A stretch of DNA of 64,000 nucleotides from DASPNM01 sp035626515 (GTDB lineage: Bacteria > Bacteroidota > Bacteroidia > Chitinophagales > Chitinophagaceae), in assembly GCA_035626515.1 (NCBI GenBank), contig DASPNM010000009.1:1-64000 (forward strand). The letters are read 5' to 3'. The notes below the pieces were generated by a model. It saw only the letters and a program-made list of their open reading frames with translations, was not told the origin of the DNA and did not search any database. Position numbers and translations under genes: made by a program. Shown here in pieces: positions 36,375-45,030 of the stretch. Every line of letters begins with the position of its first letter. Position 1 is the first letter of the stretch.

Positions 36375-37085
36375 TTAAATCTTACTGACCGTTCCTCCCG
36401 TGTTTGTCCGGAACTCGCGCACCGGGGCATTGCCTTTATAATTCACGACACCGCCGGTCGAGGCTTTTACCTGCAGTTCTTTTTCGGCCGTAATGCTTAG
36501 CCGCGCTCCGGTGCTCACCGCCACGGTGCAGCTCTCGGTACGAAGGCCCTCGCCTTCAAACCGGCTACCAGTGCTTCCTTCGGCTTCCAGCTTATGGGCA
36601 GTGCCGGAAACCCGGATGCGTGACCCGGTGCTCTGATCCACTTTCAACGATCCCGTGGCAATCTGACCGTTGACAATTGCTCCGGTGCTTGCGCGCAGCT
36701 CCAGGGAGGAAGCCGAAAGCACGGACTTCAGCTCCACCTCGGCTCCCGTGCTTGCAAACAGTTTATCGAGGGCCTTGTATGACACATAAGCACGGAGGTT
36801 CCTCGATTCGTTTTTACGGTTGATCGCACCTAACTGCGTATCGTAATGTATTTTCAAAATGCCATGTTCCACTTTCGTAACGATCCGGTCGCGGTACTCC
36901 AACTTGTCGGCGCTGACGACCACTTCTTCGCTGCTTCCCTGCGTGAGCAATAGCCGGATGCCGGTACCCACATCAATTCCCTGGAAAGAAGGGACGTTTC
37001 TTTTCTGCGCATTCGGATCATTGATTTGTTGGGCCGAGGCCAGAACTGACAGAAGCAGCAGGGGCAGGAAAAGAAATTTTTTCAT
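36375..37085 (-). CDS. DUF2807 domain secreted protein, copy with STG repeats
   Basis: Signal peptide ending near LASAQQ, then DPNAQKRNVPSFQGIDVGTGIRLLLTQG, parallel to the neighbouring DPNAELRQAGSFHGIKVSNAFDVYLSQS. Repeats of the form ASTGAxV and GSTGSR follow, ending VNYKGNAPVREFRTNTGGTVSK. The start is at 37085 (MKKFLF); the frame to 37292 only runs through the riboswitch region. The two paralogues form a tandem pair. Function unknown. Confidence 0.8.
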   Translation of the reverse strand: MKKFLFLPLLLLSVLASAQQINDPNAQKRNVPSFQGIDVGTGIRLLLTQGSSEEVVVSADKLEYRDRIVTKVEHGILKIHYDTQLGAINRKNESRNLRAYVSYKALDKLFASTGAEVELKSVLSASSLELRASTGAIVNGQIATGSLKVDQSTGSRIRVSGTAHKLEAEGSTGSRFEGEGLRTESCTVAVSTGARLSITAEKELQVKASTGGVVNYKGNAPVREFRTNTGGTVSKI

Positions 37086-37130
37086 AATTCCGCGTTTCCA
37101 GTTATACGAACGGGTTCGCAGAATGTTACA

Positions 37131-37160
37131 TTGGGACGGCAATTTTTTCCTGTAATTTTG
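37131..37160 (+). promoter_or_regulatory. Promoter of the riboswitch-TonB receptor transcript
   Basis: TTG at 37131-37133, exactly 19 nt, then TAATTTTG at 37153-37160: a full match to TTG-N19-TAnnTTTG. Transcription should start about 4-8 nt later, just before the TPP aptamer. Confidence 0.85.
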
Positions 37161-37172
37161 CAGTGCTTCAGC

Positions 37173-37252
37173 GTTTCCCGGGGTGTCCCCGCCTGAAGGG
37201 GGACTGAGAGATACCCGTCGAACCTGATCAGGGTAATGCCTGCGCAGGGAAG
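37173..37252 (+). ncRNA. TPP (THI-element) riboswitch
   Basis: The conserved core is present in order: GGGGTG near the start, CTGAGA at 37204-37209, ATACCCGTCGAACCTGATC, GGGTAATGCC and TGCGCAGGGA, with TTTCCC at 37174-37179 closing against GGGAAG at 37247-37252 (P1). It lies 80 bp before the TonB receptor ATG. A small GCCC-GTCG-GGGC hairpin at about 37306-37317 might be part of the expression platform, but no run of U is seen, so translational control is more likely than termination. Confidence 0.92.
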
Positions 37253-37330
37253 GATCTGTGGATTTCCTTTCTCTTACAGCATTCCCTCTCATTCTTTTGA
37301 ACCGCCCGTCGGGGCCTCAAATCGAAAAAG

Positions 37331-39490
37331 ATGAAGAGGATTGTCTTTGCCGCCTGCTTTCTTTTCAGCCAGGCGGACCTTTTTCCCCAAAGCGCCGCGG
37401 ACAGCAGCCGCACAACAGTGGATAGCTTTTACCTGCTCACGCCGGTCGAGGTCCGGGCCGTTCGCGCCCCGGCGCTGGCGCCGTTCGCGACGACCAATAT
37501 TTCCGGTGCCCAGCTCCAACGTCAGAATCTCGGACAGGACATCCCCTTCCTGTTACAATACCTGCCCTCGGTAGTGGTGAACTCCGATGCCGGAAACGGA
37601 ATCGGCTACACGGGAATCCGCATCCGCGGGACGGACGCCACACGCATCAACGTCACATTGAACGGCATTCCCTTCAACGATGCCGAAAGCCAGGGAACAT
37701 TTTTCGTGGACCTTCCGGATTTCGCCTCCTCCGCCGGAAGCGTACAGGTACAACGTGGCGTCGGCACCAGTTCCAATGGACCGGGAGCCTTTGGAGCGAG
37801 CATCAGTTTCAGCACGAACGAGGTGCGCCCAGACACGTACACCGAGATCAACAACAGCTTCGGATCATTTAACAGCCGAAAACACACTGTGAAAGCTGGA
37901 ACCGGACTCTTAAATGATCATTTTACCGCGGACTTGCGCGTTTCCCAAATCCGGAGCGACGGTTACATAGACAGGGCCTGGAGCGACCTTCGTTCCATTC
38001 ATTTCACCACTGCCTACCTGGACGAACGAAATACCGCAAGGCTGAATATTTTTTCCGGCAAGGAAAAAACGTATCAGGCCTGGTACGGCATCAGCCAAGA
38101 AGATCTTAAAGCCGGAAAGCGAAGGTTGAATTACGCAGGTACGGAAAAACCCGGGGTGCCGTACGATAATGAAACTGACAATTACGCGCAGGACCACTAC
38201 CAGCTGTTCTTTACACGGCAGCTGCGGCACAGGTTTTCGCTACACAGCGCCTTGTTCTACACATTCGGAAAAGGGTATTACGAACAGTACAAAACTGCAC
38301 AGCAATACGCTGATTACGGCCTTTCCCTCTCAGGACAATCGGAATTTGTCCGCCAGCTCTGGCTCGACAATGATTTTTACGGAGGTCTTTTTTCGGTGCA
38401 ATACAAAGATCTGCGCACGGAGGCCCTGCTGGGAGGCGGATACAGCACATACGGCGGAAAACATTTCGGGGAGCTGATCTGGGCGTCGGGCGGATTGCCG
38501 GTACCGAAATACCGCTGGTACGACCTGGACGCGCGGAAATCAGATTTCAATGTTTACCTCAAAGGGCAAACCCGGTTTGCCGCCCATTGGGCCGGCTATG
38601 TGGATCTTCAATACCGGTATGTAAACTACGGTATCAACGGCTTTCGAAACAATCCGGGGCTGCATGTCGCAAGCCGTTACCATTTTTTAAATCCCAGGCT
38701 TGGAATCACATTTACAAAAAAAAGCTGGAAATCCTATCTATCGTTCGCGGTTGCGAACAAAGAACCGAACCGGGATGATTTCGAAACCGGCCAGTTGCAG
38801 AAGCCGAAACCCGAGCGGCTGCACGACCTGGAGCTTGGACTGGAGCAAAAGGCAGCGCGTCATAGCTGGGCTCTGGCCGTTTATTACATGCATTATAACG
38901 ACCAGCTCATACTGAGCGGCCAGATCAACGACGTCGGCGCGTACACGCGGACGAATGTTCCCAGAAGTTACCGGGCGGGCGTGGAACTGAGCGGCTACCT
39001 AAGCCTGACCCCGCAGGTCTCGGTGCTTGCGAACCTTGCTTTGAGCCGCAATCGCGTCCTGGATTTCCACGAATTCATTGACGATTACGACCTCGGAGGG
39101 CAGAAAGTGAACCGGTACGAGAATAGCGAACTGGCATTTTCTCCTGCAATGATCGGAAGCGCAACGCTGCGCCTCAATCCCGCTCGCAATTTCGAGGTAA
39201 GCCTGCCGGCGAAATACGTAAGCCGGCAGTACCTGGACAACACCGCCGATCCCGGGCGCCGGCTGGACCCTTATTTTGTTCAGGATCTCAACGTATCCTA
39301 CCTCATTCGACCAAAAAAGGTACTGCGCGAGGCAGAGCTGTTGCTCCAGGTAAACAATTTGTTCAATGCACAGTACGAATCAAACGGCTATACCTACAGC
39401 TACATCTACGGCGGTGAGCGGGTGGTGAACAACTATTATTTCCCGATGGCGGGAACGAATTTCATGATAGGCCTGCATCTGAAATTCTAG
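37331..39490 (+). CDS. TonB-dependent receptor, probable thiamine-related uptake
   Basis: A 719-residue outer-membrane channel. A signal peptide is followed by a plug domain (ISGAQLQRQNLGQDIPFLLQ, then GIGYTGIRIRGTDATRINVTLNGIPFND) and a beta-barrel, ending in a C-terminal aromatic residue (GLHLKF) as expected for BAM substrates. The TPP riboswitch in its leader means that thiamine pyrophosphate shuts it off, so the cargo is likely thiamine or a precursor, as in the OMR-type receptors known from this phylum. No SusD partner or inner-membrane transporter is adjacent. Its end overlaps the convergent rhodanese gene by 4 bp. Confidence 0.9.
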   Translation: MKRIVFAACFLFSQADLFPQSAADSSRTTVDSFYLLTPVEVRAVRAPALAPFATTNISGAQLQRQNLGQDIPFLLQYLPSVVVNSDAGNGIGYTGIRIRGTDATRINVTLNGIPFNDAESQGTFFVDLPDFASSAGSVQVQRGVGTSSNGPGAFGASISFSTNEVRPDTYTEINNSFGSFNSRKHTVKAGTGLLNDHFTADLRVSQIRSDGYIDRAWSDLRSIHFTTAYLDERNTARLNIFSGKEKTYQAWYGISQEDLKAGKRRLNYAGTEKPGVPYDNETDNYAQDHYQLFFTRQLRHRFSLHSALFYTFGKGYYEQYKTAQQYADYGLSLSGQSEFVRQLWLDNDFYGGLFSVQYKDLRTEALLGGGYSTYGGKHFGELIWASGGLPVPKYRWYDLDARKSDFNVYLKGQTRFAAHWAGYVDLQYRYVNYGINGFRNNPGLHVASRYHFLNPRLGITFTKKSWKSYLSFAVANKEPNRDDFETGQLQKPKPERLHDLELGLEQKAARHSWALAVYYMHYNDQLILSGQINDVGAYTRTNVPRSYRAGVELSGYLSLTPQVSVLANLALSRNRVLDFHEFIDDYDLGGQKVNRYENSELAFSPAMIGSATLRLNPARNFEVSLPAKYVSRQYLDNTADPGRRLDPYFVQDLNVSYLIRPKKVLREAELLLQVNNLFNAQYESNGYTYSYIYGGERVVNNYYFPMAGTNFMIGLHLKF

Positions 39491-39810
39491 GAAGGCGTTG
39501 CGGCATTACCAAATTTTTCCTGCCAGGCCAGAATGCCGCCCTGCACGTTCCTGGTGTTGCGAAAGCCGAGCGTATCAAGAATGAGACAGGCCATCATGCT
39601 GCGATGGCCGCTGCGGCAGTGAATGATCACTTCCTCGTCGCGCAGCTCTTCGAGCTCTTCAATCTGCATCGACTGGATCTTGCCGAGGGGCACGAGCTTC
39701 GCGCCAATGTTGAACTCCGCGTATTCCTGCGGTTCCCGGCAATCTATGAGATGGAGTGATTCCCCCGCGTCCATTCGTCTTTTCAATTCTTCGACAGTAA
39801 TATTTTGCAT
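39487..39810 (-). CDS. Rhodanese-like domain protein
   Basis: A 107-residue single rhodanese domain, probably cytoplasmic. LIDCREPQEYAEFNI is the CDC25/rhodanese N-terminal motif, and IIHCRSGHRS contains the active cysteine and loop, ending GGILAWQEKFG. It could carry persulphide sulphur, but the partner is unknown. It is the last gene of the ddl-PASTA-rhodanese group (8-bp gaps). A -7 element TACCTTTG lies at 39833-39840 within the PASTA gene end, so it may also have its own promoter. Confidence 0.88.
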   Translation of the reverse strand: MQNITVEELKRRMDAGESLHLIDCREPQEYAEFNIGAKLVPLGKIQSMQIEELEELRDEEVIIHCRSGHRSMMACLILDTLGFRNTRNVQGGILAWQEKFGNAATPS

Positions 39811-39817
39811 AATGCGG

Positions 39818-40639
39818 TTACAAGGGTAAAGGCAAAGGTAAGTCGGGAATATCAGTCGTGTCAGCCGAAGGTTTTTCGAGCTGCAGACGAACGTCCATCA
39901 TCTGGCCCGACCGGATGTGCTGCAAGCGCCTGTCTTCATCGTAACGGGTGGGATTTTGCCAGTAGATGTAGGCATTTGCGGTATCGACAACGTCGTGATC
40001 CGGCAGGATTACCCCGAAATTGATCCCGTATTCTGCAAGCCGCGCTTTGGCGTCTCCGAAACGCAGTCCGATCAGGTGCGGGACGGCAAATTCGCGTTTC
40101 CCCACCCCGTCTCCCAGTACCAGCGAAACAATGCTGCCTTTTCGTATCGGCGTTCCCGGCGGGATCATGCTGCCATTATGCCATTGCTCGAGGACCGCAT
40201 TTTTTGCGAAATCCGGTTTGAAAGTCGTATCCCCAATGCGGATACCCAGGTTGCGGAGCAACATTTCGGCACTTCGGAAACTGTAACCGACCAAATTCGG
40301 CATTTCCACCATCGGGGGCACCGCACGATTCACGTGCAGATATACCGTTCGGTTTTGCTTGACCACCTCATCAGGATCCGGCACCTGCTTGATGACGCGT
40401 CCGGCGGGAAGCGAGTCCACATAAATGGAATCAGTGATCACGACATCAAATCCCATTTCGCTCAGCTGATCATAGGCCTCCTCGTAATTCTTCCCAAGCA
40501 CGGAAGGGACGGTAATGGACCTGCCGTGATCGGTGCACCAGTTCAGCGAAAGCACGAAGACCAGGAAAAGCGAGACGGCGAGCATCACGCCTACCAGGAT
40601 GTTCACCCACAATGGTCTTGTTGTTATGAATTTGAACAC
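39818..40639 (-). CDS. Membrane-anchored PASTA domain protein
   Basis: A 273-residue protein: short cytoplasmic start, one membrane helix near residues 10-33 and three PASTA domains outside (ITVPSVLGKNYEEAYDQLSEMG near 42; VEMPNLVGYSFRSAEMLLRNLG near 111; FAVPHLIGLRFGDAKARLAEYG near 184), ending in PLPLPLPL. PASTA domains of kinases and PBPs bind peptidoglycan pieces; here there is no kinase or transpeptidase domain. The gene follows ddl by 7 bp, which supports a cell wall role. Confidence 0.85.
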   Translation of the reverse strand: MFKFITTRPLWVNILVGVMLAVSLFLVFVLSLNWCTDHGRSITVPSVLGKNYEEAYDQLSEMGFDVVITDSIYVDSLPAGRVIKQVPDPDEVVKQNRTVYLHVNRAVPPMVEMPNLVGYSFRSAEMLLRNLGIRIGDTTFKPDFAKNAVLEQWHNGSMIPPGTPIRKGSIVSLVLGDGVGKREFAVPHLIGLRFGDAKARLAEYGINFGVILPDHDVVDTANAYIYWQNPTRYDEDRRLQHIRSGQMMDVRLQLEKPSADTTDIPDLPLPLPL

Positions 40640-40646
40640 GGATAAA

Positions 40647-41633
40647 TTATTTTGGAAGCACTTCTTCGATCAGTTGCGTATAAAACTCGCGCAGGCTCCA
40701 ACCCATGGCCCGGACCTGCTGCGGCACGATGCTGGCCTCACTTTGTCCCGGCACCGTATTTATTTCGAGAAAATACGGCTGCCGCTCCTTTTCATTATAG
40801 ATGAAATCAATACGCACCACCCCGCGGCAGTTGAACACACGATAGGCTTTTTCCGCCACGGCACGGATCTGTTCCGCCACTTCCTCTTCCACCTGTGCCG
40901 GCGTCACTTCCGTCGACGCTCCTTCGTATTTAGCCTCGTAATCGAAAAAGTCTTTCTTGCTGATCACTTCTGTGATCGGCAGCACCACAATTTCCCCCCG
41001 CCTGCGAAATACGCCTACCGTGAACTCGCGTCCTTCCACCATCTCCTCCACAAGCACCTGGTCGTCCTCGCGAAATGCTTTTTGAATGGCAAGACCCAGT
41101 TCGTCGGAGGGTTGTTTCACCTTCGACATGCCGATGCTGGATCCGCCGTTGTTGGGCTTCACGAATACCGGGAACCGGAGTTGCCCGATCACCTCTTCCG
41201 GGCTCCCCAGCGCGTCGCGGATGAGCAAAACGGAGCGGGCCACACGAATTCCCGCGAAGGATGCCACTGCTGTCGTGTACCGCTTATTGAATGTGATCGC
41301 GGAAGTGGCGGCGTCGCAGGAAGTGTAGGGAATACCCAGGGTATCGAAATAACCCTGGAGCTTGCCGTCTTCTCCCGGCGTGCCGTGCATGCCGATGAAG
41401 ACCGCGTCGAATCTGATCCGCTTTCCTTTCAGCGGCACGGAAAAATCGTTTTTGTCGACCTCGGCTTCGCCTCCGCCCGGAAGCTCGCAGTGCCAGCCCC
41501 TCGGACTGACGTCAATCTTGTATACATCGAAGAGCTCCCGGTCAAGGTTACTGTCGATGGTGACGGCGCTTTTATAAGAAATCACTGCCTCTCTGGAAAA
41601 ACCGCCAGTGACCAGGGCTATGTTCCTCTTCAT
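40647..41633 (-). CDS. ddl: D-alanine--D-alanine ligase
   Basis: ATP-grasp enzyme that makes D-Ala-D-Ala for the wall precursor. The start MKRNIALVTGGFSREAVIS at 41633 gives the normal N-terminus (328 residues). FIGMHGTPGEDGKLQGYFDTLGIPYTS, FVKPNNGGSSIGMSKV, VEEMVEGREFTVGV and FLEINTVPGQSEASIVPQQ cover substrate, ATP and Mg2+ sites. The upstream 290 bp hold a structured element that may be its leader. It heads a three-gene operon with PASTA and rhodanese. Confidence 0.95.
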   Translation of the reverse strand: MKRNIALVTGGFSREAVISYKSAVTIDSNLDRELFDVYKIDVSPRGWHCELPGGGEAEVDKNDFSVPLKGKRIRFDAVFIGMHGTPGEDGKLQGYFDTLGIPYTSCDAATSAITFNKRYTTAVASFAGIRVARSVLLIRDALGSPEEVIGQLRFPVFVKPNNGGSSIGMSKVKQPSDELGLAIQKAFREDDQVLVEEMVEGREFTVGVFRRRGEIVVLPITEVISKKDFFDYEAKYEGASTEVTPAQVEEEVAEQIRAVAEKAYRVFNCRGVVRIDFIYNEKERQPYFLEINTVPGQSEASIVPQQVRAMGWSLREFYTQLIEEVLPK

Positions 41634-41749
41634 TTGTGGATGTACACTCCTTTGACAGCACAAATAACGCAGAAAAATCGGTTAGCCTAAAATTTGGACT
41701 GCTAAAAAAGCCTTATTGTTCTTTGCGTTGCGTTTCTTCCTGAAAAGCT

Positions 41750-41865
41750 GGAAATAAGAAAGGTGAAGGTTGTTCCCCCTTCACCTTTTTACAACGGGAC
41801 ATATCACCCGTTACTCCTTGGGCAGCGTTTGCTGCTTCGATAAAAATGTACTGCCAAGTTAGAGA
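41750..41865 (-). ncRNA. Structured intergenic element: candidate small RNA or ddl leader
   Basis: Between the ferredoxin gene and ddl (290 bp), the minus strand holds a promoter-like TTG-N18-TAACTTGG followed by three successive hairpins: CTTGGCAG ... CTGCCCAAG (with an inner GCAGC-AAAC-GCTGC), AACGGG-TGATATGT-CCCGTT, and a 10-bp stem AAGGTGAAGG ... CCTTCACCTT with a T-rich end. The last also has five T on the plus side. It matches no family I know by sight. It could be a roughly 100-nt RNA, or a leader of ddl with a 29-codon frame starting at ATG in the second hairpin. Read-through has not been shown. Confidence 0.4.
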
Positions 41866-41924
41866 AAAAAGCGACCCGGCAAAATGATTTTTCCCGGATT
41901 TTATGCACACCCGGGCGTTGTCGG

Positions 41925-42272
41925 CTACATGTGCAGCTTTTCCTTTTTCGCCAGCAGCTCTTCCACCGTCTCTCGGTACATTTCATCAGGCACGCAGCAG
42001 TCAACAGGGCAAACGGCGGCGCACTGCGGCTCCTCATGGAATCCCTGGCATTCGGTGCATTTATTCGGGGTAATGTAGTAGATGTCGGAAGCAAGCGGCG
42101 AATTCTTTTGTTCGGCATCCACCACGGTTCCGTCGAGGAGCGTGAACGGTCCACGAACGGCCGTGCCGTCCGAAATCGCCCACTCTACACCCCCTTCGTA
42201 AATGGCGTTATTCGGACACTCCGGCTCACAAGCGCCGCAGTTGATGCATTCTTCTGTGATCTTGATTGCCAT
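41925..42272 (-). CDS. Ferredoxin-like 4Fe-4S dicluster protein
   Basis: A 115-residue iron-sulphur protein. CINCGACEPECPNNAI is one four-cysteine cluster motif; CTECQGFHEEPQCAAVCPVDCC, split here by spacing, is a second. The first motif follows the CxxCxxCxxxCP pattern closely. Such proteins transfer electrons between oxidoreductases; the partner may be the divergent acyl-CoA reductase, with which it shares a 54-bp promoter region containing opposite -7 elements (TATATTTG minus, TAACTTTG plus). Confidence 0.9.
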   Translation of the reverse strand: MAIKITEECINCGACEPECPNNAIYEGGVEWAISDGTAVRGPFTLLDGTVVDAEQKNSPLASDIYYITPNKCTECQGFHEEPQCAAVCPVDCCVPDEMYRETVEELLAKKEKLHM

Positions 42273-42296
42273 ACCAGCAGGATTAGTAGTTCAGAA

Positions 42297-42316
42297 TAAC
42301 TTTGTGCACAAATATA
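42297..42316. promoter_or_regulatory. Divergent -7 elements of the ferredoxin and acyl-CoA reductase genes
   Basis: TAACTTTG on plus (42297-42304) and TATATTTG on minus (42309-42316) both match the consensus, facing outwards between the two starts. A GGAGGA lies 1 bp before the acyl-CoA reductase ATG, one of the few Shine-Dalgarno-like sites seen. Confidence 0.5.
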
Positions 42317-42326
42317 AACTGGAGGA

Positions 42327-43322
42327 ATGAATTTACCGCTGCGGATTGATTTATTGGAACGGCTCGGGAATTACATGCTTTCGAATGAAAAGGACTGGGA
42401 AACGGTAAAACAGCGGGCCAGCGAAGAGAATGCGTGGTTCCTTCCTGAATTCGTGGAATTATCGACGGGCAAGATTGCCCGCACATTTCTTCAGCGGGAG
42501 CGCCTGGAGGCCTGGATAAAGCCTTACCGCGACAGGATGGAGCCGGCGCAGCCGCGCCAGGTCGGAATCGTGATGGCAGGAAATATTCCCCTGGTCGGCG
42601 TACACGATCTTATTGCGGTGTACATCACAGGACACCGCGCCCTGGTAAAAGCTTCTTCAAAAGACAGCGTGCTCGTGAATCACCTTGCGGCCAGGCTGGC
42701 GGAGTGGTCGGGAGATGCTGACCGCATCCGGTTCTCGGAACTGCTCAGGCATTGCGAAGCGTACATTGCCACGGGCAGCAATAATTCTGCACGATACTTT
42801 GAATATTATTTCGGGAAATACCCGAACATCATCCGGCGCAGCCGCACCTCGGCGGCGATCCTGACCGGCACTGAAGGATCTGCCGACCTTGAAAAACTGG
42901 CAGACGATGTCTATCAATATTTCGGAATGGGCTGTCGCAATGTCACCAAGATCTTCGTTCCTGAAAATTATGATTTTCTTCCCCTGCTGAGCGCATTTGG
43001 AAAATACAACTACCTCTCCGACCATCACAAGTATCGCAATAACTACGATTACAACCTCGCGCTGCACATCCTGAATGGCCGCCAGTACATGACCAATGGT
43101 TCTATTCTCCTGGTGCAAGACGGCTCGCTGTTTTCGCCGGTAGGTCAGCTCCACTATGAGCACTATCGCGATTACGGAGCCCTGCTGGATTTTCTCCGAA
43201 ACTCGCCCGACCTGCAGGCCCTTGTAGGAGAAGGGCTGATACCTTTCGGCGCTGCCCAGGACCCGGCGCTGGATAACTATGCAGACAACGTGAACACGCT
43301 GGAATTCCTGCTGCGAATCTGA
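42327..43322 (+). CDS. LuxC-like acyl-CoA reductase
   Basis: A 331-residue member of the LuxC/acyl-CoA reductase family within the aldehyde dehydrogenase superfamily. VGIVMAGNIPLVGVHDLIAVY near residue 76 fits the nucleotide-binding segment, and YFGMGCRNVTKIFVPENYDF near 189 holds the catalytic cysteine. It would reduce acyl-CoA to aldehyde with NAD(P)H. The length is shorter than luminous LuxC proteins (about 480) but typical of Bacteroidetes members. It is divergent from a ferredoxin gene. Confidence 0.85.
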   Translation: MNLPLRIDLLERLGNYMLSNEKDWETVKQRASEENAWFLPEFVELSTGKIARTFLQRERLEAWIKPYRDRMEPAQPRQVGIVMAGNIPLVGVHDLIAVYITGHRALVKASSKDSVLVNHLAARLAEWSGDADRIRFSELLRHCEAYIATGSNNSARYFEYYFGKYPNIIRRSRTSAAILTGTEGSADLEKLADDVYQYFGMGCRNVTKIFVPENYDFLPLLSAFGKYNYLSDHHKYRNNYDYNLALHILNGRQYMTNGSILLVQDGSLFSPVGQLHYEHYRDYGALLDFLRNSPDLQALVGEGLIPFGAAQDPALDNYADNVNTLEFLLRI

Positions 43323-43496
43323 CACGCCGGAATTCTTAATAATTTTGTGAAGGCTGTTGTACGAAGACCTTAGTAAATGTATTGTTAAACTGAACTGCCG
43401 GAAAAGCCGGAGCCGCGCCTCTTTGTTACTTTGTGGCGGGGCATGGAATTTGACGACCGTTCAAACAATCAGGAGACCATTAAATTCAGATAGACC

Positions 43497-44972
43497 ATGA
43501 AAAATTTCAAACAACTGTTGCTGGTCGTTGGGGTCAGCGCGGTATCCGCGGTGAGCAGCGTCTGGATCTACAGCAAGCTGGCAGGCCGAAATTATGCAGC
43601 AGCTGAATCATCCGACCCGAAGCTTCCGGTGAATTATGCCCGGTTCTTCGAAAACGCGGCTGGGGTGGCCGAACCCATTGACTTTACGAAGGCGGCGAAC
43701 GCTGCCGTACCCGCGGTGGTGCACATCAAGACGAAGACCCCCGCGCGTCGCAGAACGAACAACCTCGGGAGAAACAGCATGGAAGATTTCTTCGAGCAGT
43801 TCTTCGGACCGCAGATCACGCCGGAACAACGCGCTTCCGGGAGCGGTGTGATCATCAGTGACGACGGATACATCGTTACGAACAATCACGTGGTCTCAGA
43901 TGGCAGTACCGGCGTGGCCGACGAGATTACGGTTACCTTAAACAATAAAAAGACCTACAAGGCAAAAGTCGTCGGGCGCGATCCCAGCACCGACATTGCC
44001 GTGCTGAAGATCGAAGGCAAAGGATTTCCTTTCCTGTTGTACGGCAACTCCGACAACGTGAAGCTCGGCCAGTGGGTATTGGCCATCGGTTACCCGCTTA
44101 CGCTGGAAACGACAGTGACGGCAGGAATCGTGAGCGCTAAGGGGCGCGCCATCGGCATCAACAGCCGCCAGAGCAGTACGCCGATCGAATCTTTTATTCA
44201 AACTGATGCAGCCGTAAACCAGGGCAACAGCGGTGGCGCCCTGATCACAACGGACGGGCAGCTCATCGGGATCAACTCCGCCATCCTGGCCCCCAGCGGC
44301 ACTTATGCCGGCTATTCATTCGCAATCCCGGTGAACCTGGTGAAGAAGATCGTGAACGACCTCATCAAATTTGGCGACGTGAAGCGCCCTTACCTCGGCG
44401 TGCAGGTGGCTGAAGACAAAGCAGAGGCAGGCGACGGTGCGCATATCGGACAGGTGGCGAAAGACGGGGCCGCAGCCGAAGCCGGCCTGCGCAAAGGCGA
44501 TATCATCGTCCGGATCAACGAAGCTTCGATCAACTCCTGGACAGAATTGCTGGGGACGATTTCCTCTTACAACGCGGGCGACAAAGTGAAGATCACTTAT
44601 CTGCGCGAAGGAAAAGAATATACTACCCTGGCAACCCTGAAGAACAAGCTCGGTACCATGGAAGAGCTCGCCACGACCAGCATTGAAGACCGGCTGGGAG
44701 CAGATCTTGAAACCCTCGACAGAAAGAAAGCGCTGCAGTATGATATAGAAGGTGGAGTGCTGGTGAAGAAGATCAAGGAAGGCGGACCTTTCAGCCGCAC
44801 GAGGATGCAGGATGGTTTCATCATTACCAGCGTAAACGGAATGGATGTAACGAACCTGGAAGAGCTCAGCCGGGCGCTGGCCAGCCTCGATGGGCGCAAC
44901 ATCCAGCTGGAGGGAATTTATCCCGGTTATGACGGTATTTACCGTTATCCGCTCAACCTGAACGAGAAGTAA
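43497..44972 (+). CDS. degP: Do-like periplasmic serine protease (HtrA/DegP type)
   Basis: A 491-residue protein with a hydrophobic N-terminal export segment (LLLVVGVSAVSAVSSVWIY). The protease domain has VTNNHVVS (His), STDIAVLKI (Asp) and QGNSGGALI (Ser). Two PDZ domains follow (PYLGVQVAEDKAEAGDGAHIG near 296; the second near 410-485). It degrades or refolds damaged envelope proteins. It stands alone with a terminator after it. Upstream, GTTACTTTGTGG contains a slightly imperfect -7 element. Confidence 0.94.
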   Translation: MKNFKQLLLVVGVSAVSAVSSVWIYSKLAGRNYAAAESSDPKLPVNYARFFENAAGVAEPIDFTKAANAAVPAVVHIKTKTPARRRTNNLGRNSMEDFFEQFFGPQITPEQRASGSGVIISDDGYIVTNNHVVSDGSTGVADEITVTLNNKKTYKAKVVGRDPSTDIAVLKIEGKGFPFLLYGNSDNVKLGQWVLAIGYPLTLETTVTAGIVSAKGRAIGINSRQSSTPIESFIQTDAAVNQGNSGGALITTDGQLIGINSAILAPSGTYAGYSFAIPVNLVKKIVNDLIKFGDVKRPYLGVQVAEDKAEAGDGAHIGQVAKDGAAAEAGLRKGDIIVRINEASINSWTELLGTISSYNAGDKVKITYLREGKEYTTLATLKNKLGTMEELATTSIEDRLGADLETLDRKKALQYDIEGGVLVKKIKEGGPFSRTRMQDGFIITSVNGMDVTNLEELSRALASLDGRNIQLEGIYPGYDGIYRYPLNLNEK

Positions 44973-44996
44973 GCAAGCATCGAATTCACCAAATTA

Positions 44997-45030
44997 AAGA
45001 GCCATTCGGATTCCGGGTGGCTCTTATCTT
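44997..45030 (+). terminator. Terminator after degP
   Basis: AAGAGCCA / TGGCTCTT form an 8-bp stem with a 13-nt loop, followed by ATCTTTTTT. It overlaps the 3' end of the convergent GH13 gene. Confidence 0.8.

Noticed and set aside
37086..37292. N-terminal extension of the second DUF2807 protein
   Set aside because: The extension is the reverse of the promoter and TPP riboswitch; the signal peptide begins at 37085.
41800..41865. Signal recognition particle RNA
   Set aside because: GAAGCAGC and CCCAAGG look similar to 4.5S RNA by eye, but the GGAA tetraloop and the symmetric internal loop are missing.
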